DNA of 36,484 nucleotides from an uncultured Acetobacteraceae bacterium (GTDB lineage Bacteria; Pseudomonadota; Alphaproteobacteria; Acetobacterales; Acetobacteraceae), in contig CAIRCM010000050.1 of assembly GCA_903877125.1 (NCBI GenBank), positions 1 to 36,484 on the forward strand, in the 5' to 3' direction. The position numbers were made by a program, and so were the translations under genes. A model generated the notes under the pieces. That model saw nothing but the letters and a program-made list of their open reading frames with translations. It was not told the origin of the DNA and made no database searches. Shown one piece after another: positions 35,316 through 36,484 of the stretch. The number at the start of each line of letters is the position of its first letter. The stretch's first letter is position 1.

Positions 35316-36184
35316 GACGCGACGTACTCGCATTTGAAGCCGTTACCCCAGCGCTTCACATAGCCGACCGACGGCGAGGGGAAATGCGCGAAGCAGCACT
35401 GGGTGTCGGTGTCGCAGTATTTCTCCAGGAACGCCCGCCGCGTCGCCGCCCCCTGCTTGCCGTCGTAATCCACCCGCATCGCCAGATCGGGATGCAGCGC
35501 CTGCAACGGCGAGTGGATCAGATCCCCGGTGAACACCGCGTCATGCCGCCCCTTGCCGATCGCGACCGCGTAATGGTCGATCGTATGGCCGGGCGTCGGC
35601 AGCAGTGTCACGAGATCGTTGAGCTGATAGTCGCTGGTGACCGCATCGTAGGCCTTCGCCTCCACGATCGGGATCACGCTGTCGACGATGGGCGGCAGCG
35701 CGGTCTTGGCATTTTCCGCCAGCCAGAAATCCAGTTCCGTCTTCGAAAACAGATACCGAGCCTTGGGGAAGGTCGGGACCCAACGCCCGTTCTCCAGACG
35801 CGTGTTCCAGCCGACATGGTCGACATGCAGATGGGTGCACATGACGAAATCGATATCGTTCGGCGTCAGTCCGGCCCGTTTCAGCCCGTCCATGAACGCC
35901 GTGTCCTTCTTGTGGTGCCACAGCGGCCGGGCCGCCCGATCCTTGTCGTTGCCGACACAGGTATCGACCAGGATGTTGTGCCCGCCGATCTGCACCACAT
36001 AGGACTGAAAGCACAGAACCAGATTGTCGTTCGCATCCATCGCCGCCGGCTGCAGCCAGTGCCGGTTCGCTTCCAGCACGTCCTTGGTCAGGCCGGGCAG
36101 AAATTCCAGCGCGGGGGTGAACCCGCACTCCATCTCGATGATCCGATGAATCGTCGCGCCGCCGGCTTTGAATGTCAGGCTCAT
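35312..36184 (-). CDS. Metallo-beta-lactamase-fold hydrolase
   Basis: The 290-residue protein has the MBL metal motif THLHVDH (H118, H120, D122, H123). The later metal-ligand regions are PTPGHTIDHYAV and DAVFTGDLIHSPLQALHPD. It resembles the AHL-lactonase/AttM-like and general MBL hydrolases that open lactones or cleave esters; it lacks a signal peptide and should be cytoplasmic. ATG 36184 follows an AGGGGAG site six bases upstream; a longer reading to 36292 adds an unlike N-terminus. It is the first gene of a minus-strand operon with the TauD/TfdA dioxygenase. The substrate is not predictable. Confidence 0.9.
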   Translation of the reverse strand: MSLTFKAGGATIHRIIEMECGFTPALEFLPGLTKDVLEANRHWLQPAAMDANDNLVLCFQSYVVQIGGHNILVDTCVGNDKDRAARPLWHHKKDTAFMDGLKRAGLTPNDIDFVMCTHLHVDHVGWNTRLENGRWVPTFPKARYLFSKTELDFWLAENAKTALPPIVDSVIPIVEAKAYDAVTSDYQLNDLVTLLPTPGHTIDHYAVAIGKGRHDAVFTGDLIHSPLQALHPDLAMRVDYDGKQGAATRRAFLEKYCDTDTQCCFAHFPSPSVGYVKRWGNGFKCEYVAS

Positions 36185-36344
36185 GGTTGGCTCCCCTTTG
36201 GTCGTTTCCGTCTCGGGGGATGTTAGCGTCTGGTGCAGGCGCCGACAAACCGGGCCGCAGCCAGGGCGATCGCAAATCGACGACGAGCCCATCCGCCCGG
36301 CCAGGGTCCCCGGGGTCCTCGTCCTGTCGCCTCGGGGTCAGAAA

Positions 36345-36359
36345 GTTCTTGCTTTGTTC
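36345..36359 (+). promoter_or_regulatory. Alphaproteobacterial LexA (SOS) box
   Basis: GTTCTTGCTTTGTTC at 36345-36359 is GTTC-N7-GTTC, the direct-repeat SOS box known for alphaproteobacterial LexA, including the T-rich spacer seen in many natural sites. It ends 26 bases before ATG 36386 and overlaps a possible -35 (TTGCTT), a typical repressor position. It is about 160 bases from the start of the divergent metallo-hydrolase gene, so the rightward gene is the likelier target. Confidence 0.6.
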
Positions 36360-36385
36360 CGTTGATCCTGCTACATGCAAACCGA

Positions 36386-36484
36386 ATGACCCAGACAGCC
36401 CCACCCACCCCGCCTACCACCAAACCCCGCCCCATCCCTGGGCGTATCGGGGCTGTTCTCCGCGTCCTCGCCACCCTCATCACC
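36386..36484 (+). CDS. Partial gene running off the right edge, product unknown
   Basis: An open frame starts at ATG 36386 and stays open for 33 codons to the window end. It reads a Pro/Thr-rich start (MTQTAPPTPPTTKPRPIPG) and then RIGAVLRVLATLIT, which may begin an amphipathic or membrane helix. There is no clear ribosome site. The case for a real gene is the SOS box just upstream and the divergent layout. The product cannot be named from this fragment. Confidence 0.5.
   Translation, partial: MTQTAPPTPPTTKPRPIPGRIGAVLRVLATLIT

Overview
The window reads as chromosomal DNA of a GC-rich alphaproteobacterium, most likely in the Acetobacterales/Rhodospirillales (inference). The support is the alphaproteobacterial flagellin regulators FlbT and FlaF, an MbfA-type membrane ferritin, a split GlyQ/GlyS glycyl-tRNA synthetase, a GTTC-N7-GTTC type SOS box, and dense coding with strong third-position GC. 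No integrase, insertion sequence, CRISPR array, rRNA or tRNA was found. No stretch longer than 300 bases lacks a gene or gene remnant.

Layout. 1-1789 (+): the end of a surface-glycan region with a NeuD/PglD-like acetyltransferase and a family 2 glycosyltransferase behind an extended -10 promoter. 1791-3359 (-): an orphan periplasmic solute-binding protein. 3383-4010: two inverted repeats, then a decayed secreted-protein gene. 4034-10411 (-): pyruvate phosphate dikinase, a membrane protein translationally coupled to it, a two-subunit Rieske dioxygenase and an MFS transporter. 10653-14825: two toxin-antitoxin modules (ParDE-like on +, VapBC on -) around glyS, with VapBC sitting between glyQ and glyS.

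15084-24307 (+): a late flagellar cluster, flgE-flgK-flgL-flagellin-flbT-flaF, followed by two large TPR proteins, a TPR-methyltransferase and a TPR-OGT-like (GT41) glycosyltransferase. A GG-N10-GC sigma-54 promoter lies before flgE. The two TPR enzymes are good candidates for a flagellin modification pair.

24204-25863 (-): a two-gene version of D-glutamate cyclase (DUF4392 plus the DUF1445 hydro-lyase family). Divergent from it, 25992-30941 (+) holds a phosphonate-type ABC transporter (phnC, phnD and two phnE) followed by a class III aminotransferase. 30979-36184 holds an MFS exporter (-), mbfA (+), an orphan Pal lipoprotein (+), a DUF29 protein (-), and an operon of a metallo-beta-lactamase-fold hydrolase with a TauD/TfdA dioxygenase (-). 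A gene running off the right edge starts at 36386 behind a likely LexA box.

The most interesting items are the flagellin-linked TPR-methyltransferase/TPR-glycosyltransferase pair, the VapBC module inside the glyQ-glyS operon, the split D-glutamate cyclase next to a phosphonate locus, and the SOS box at the right edge.
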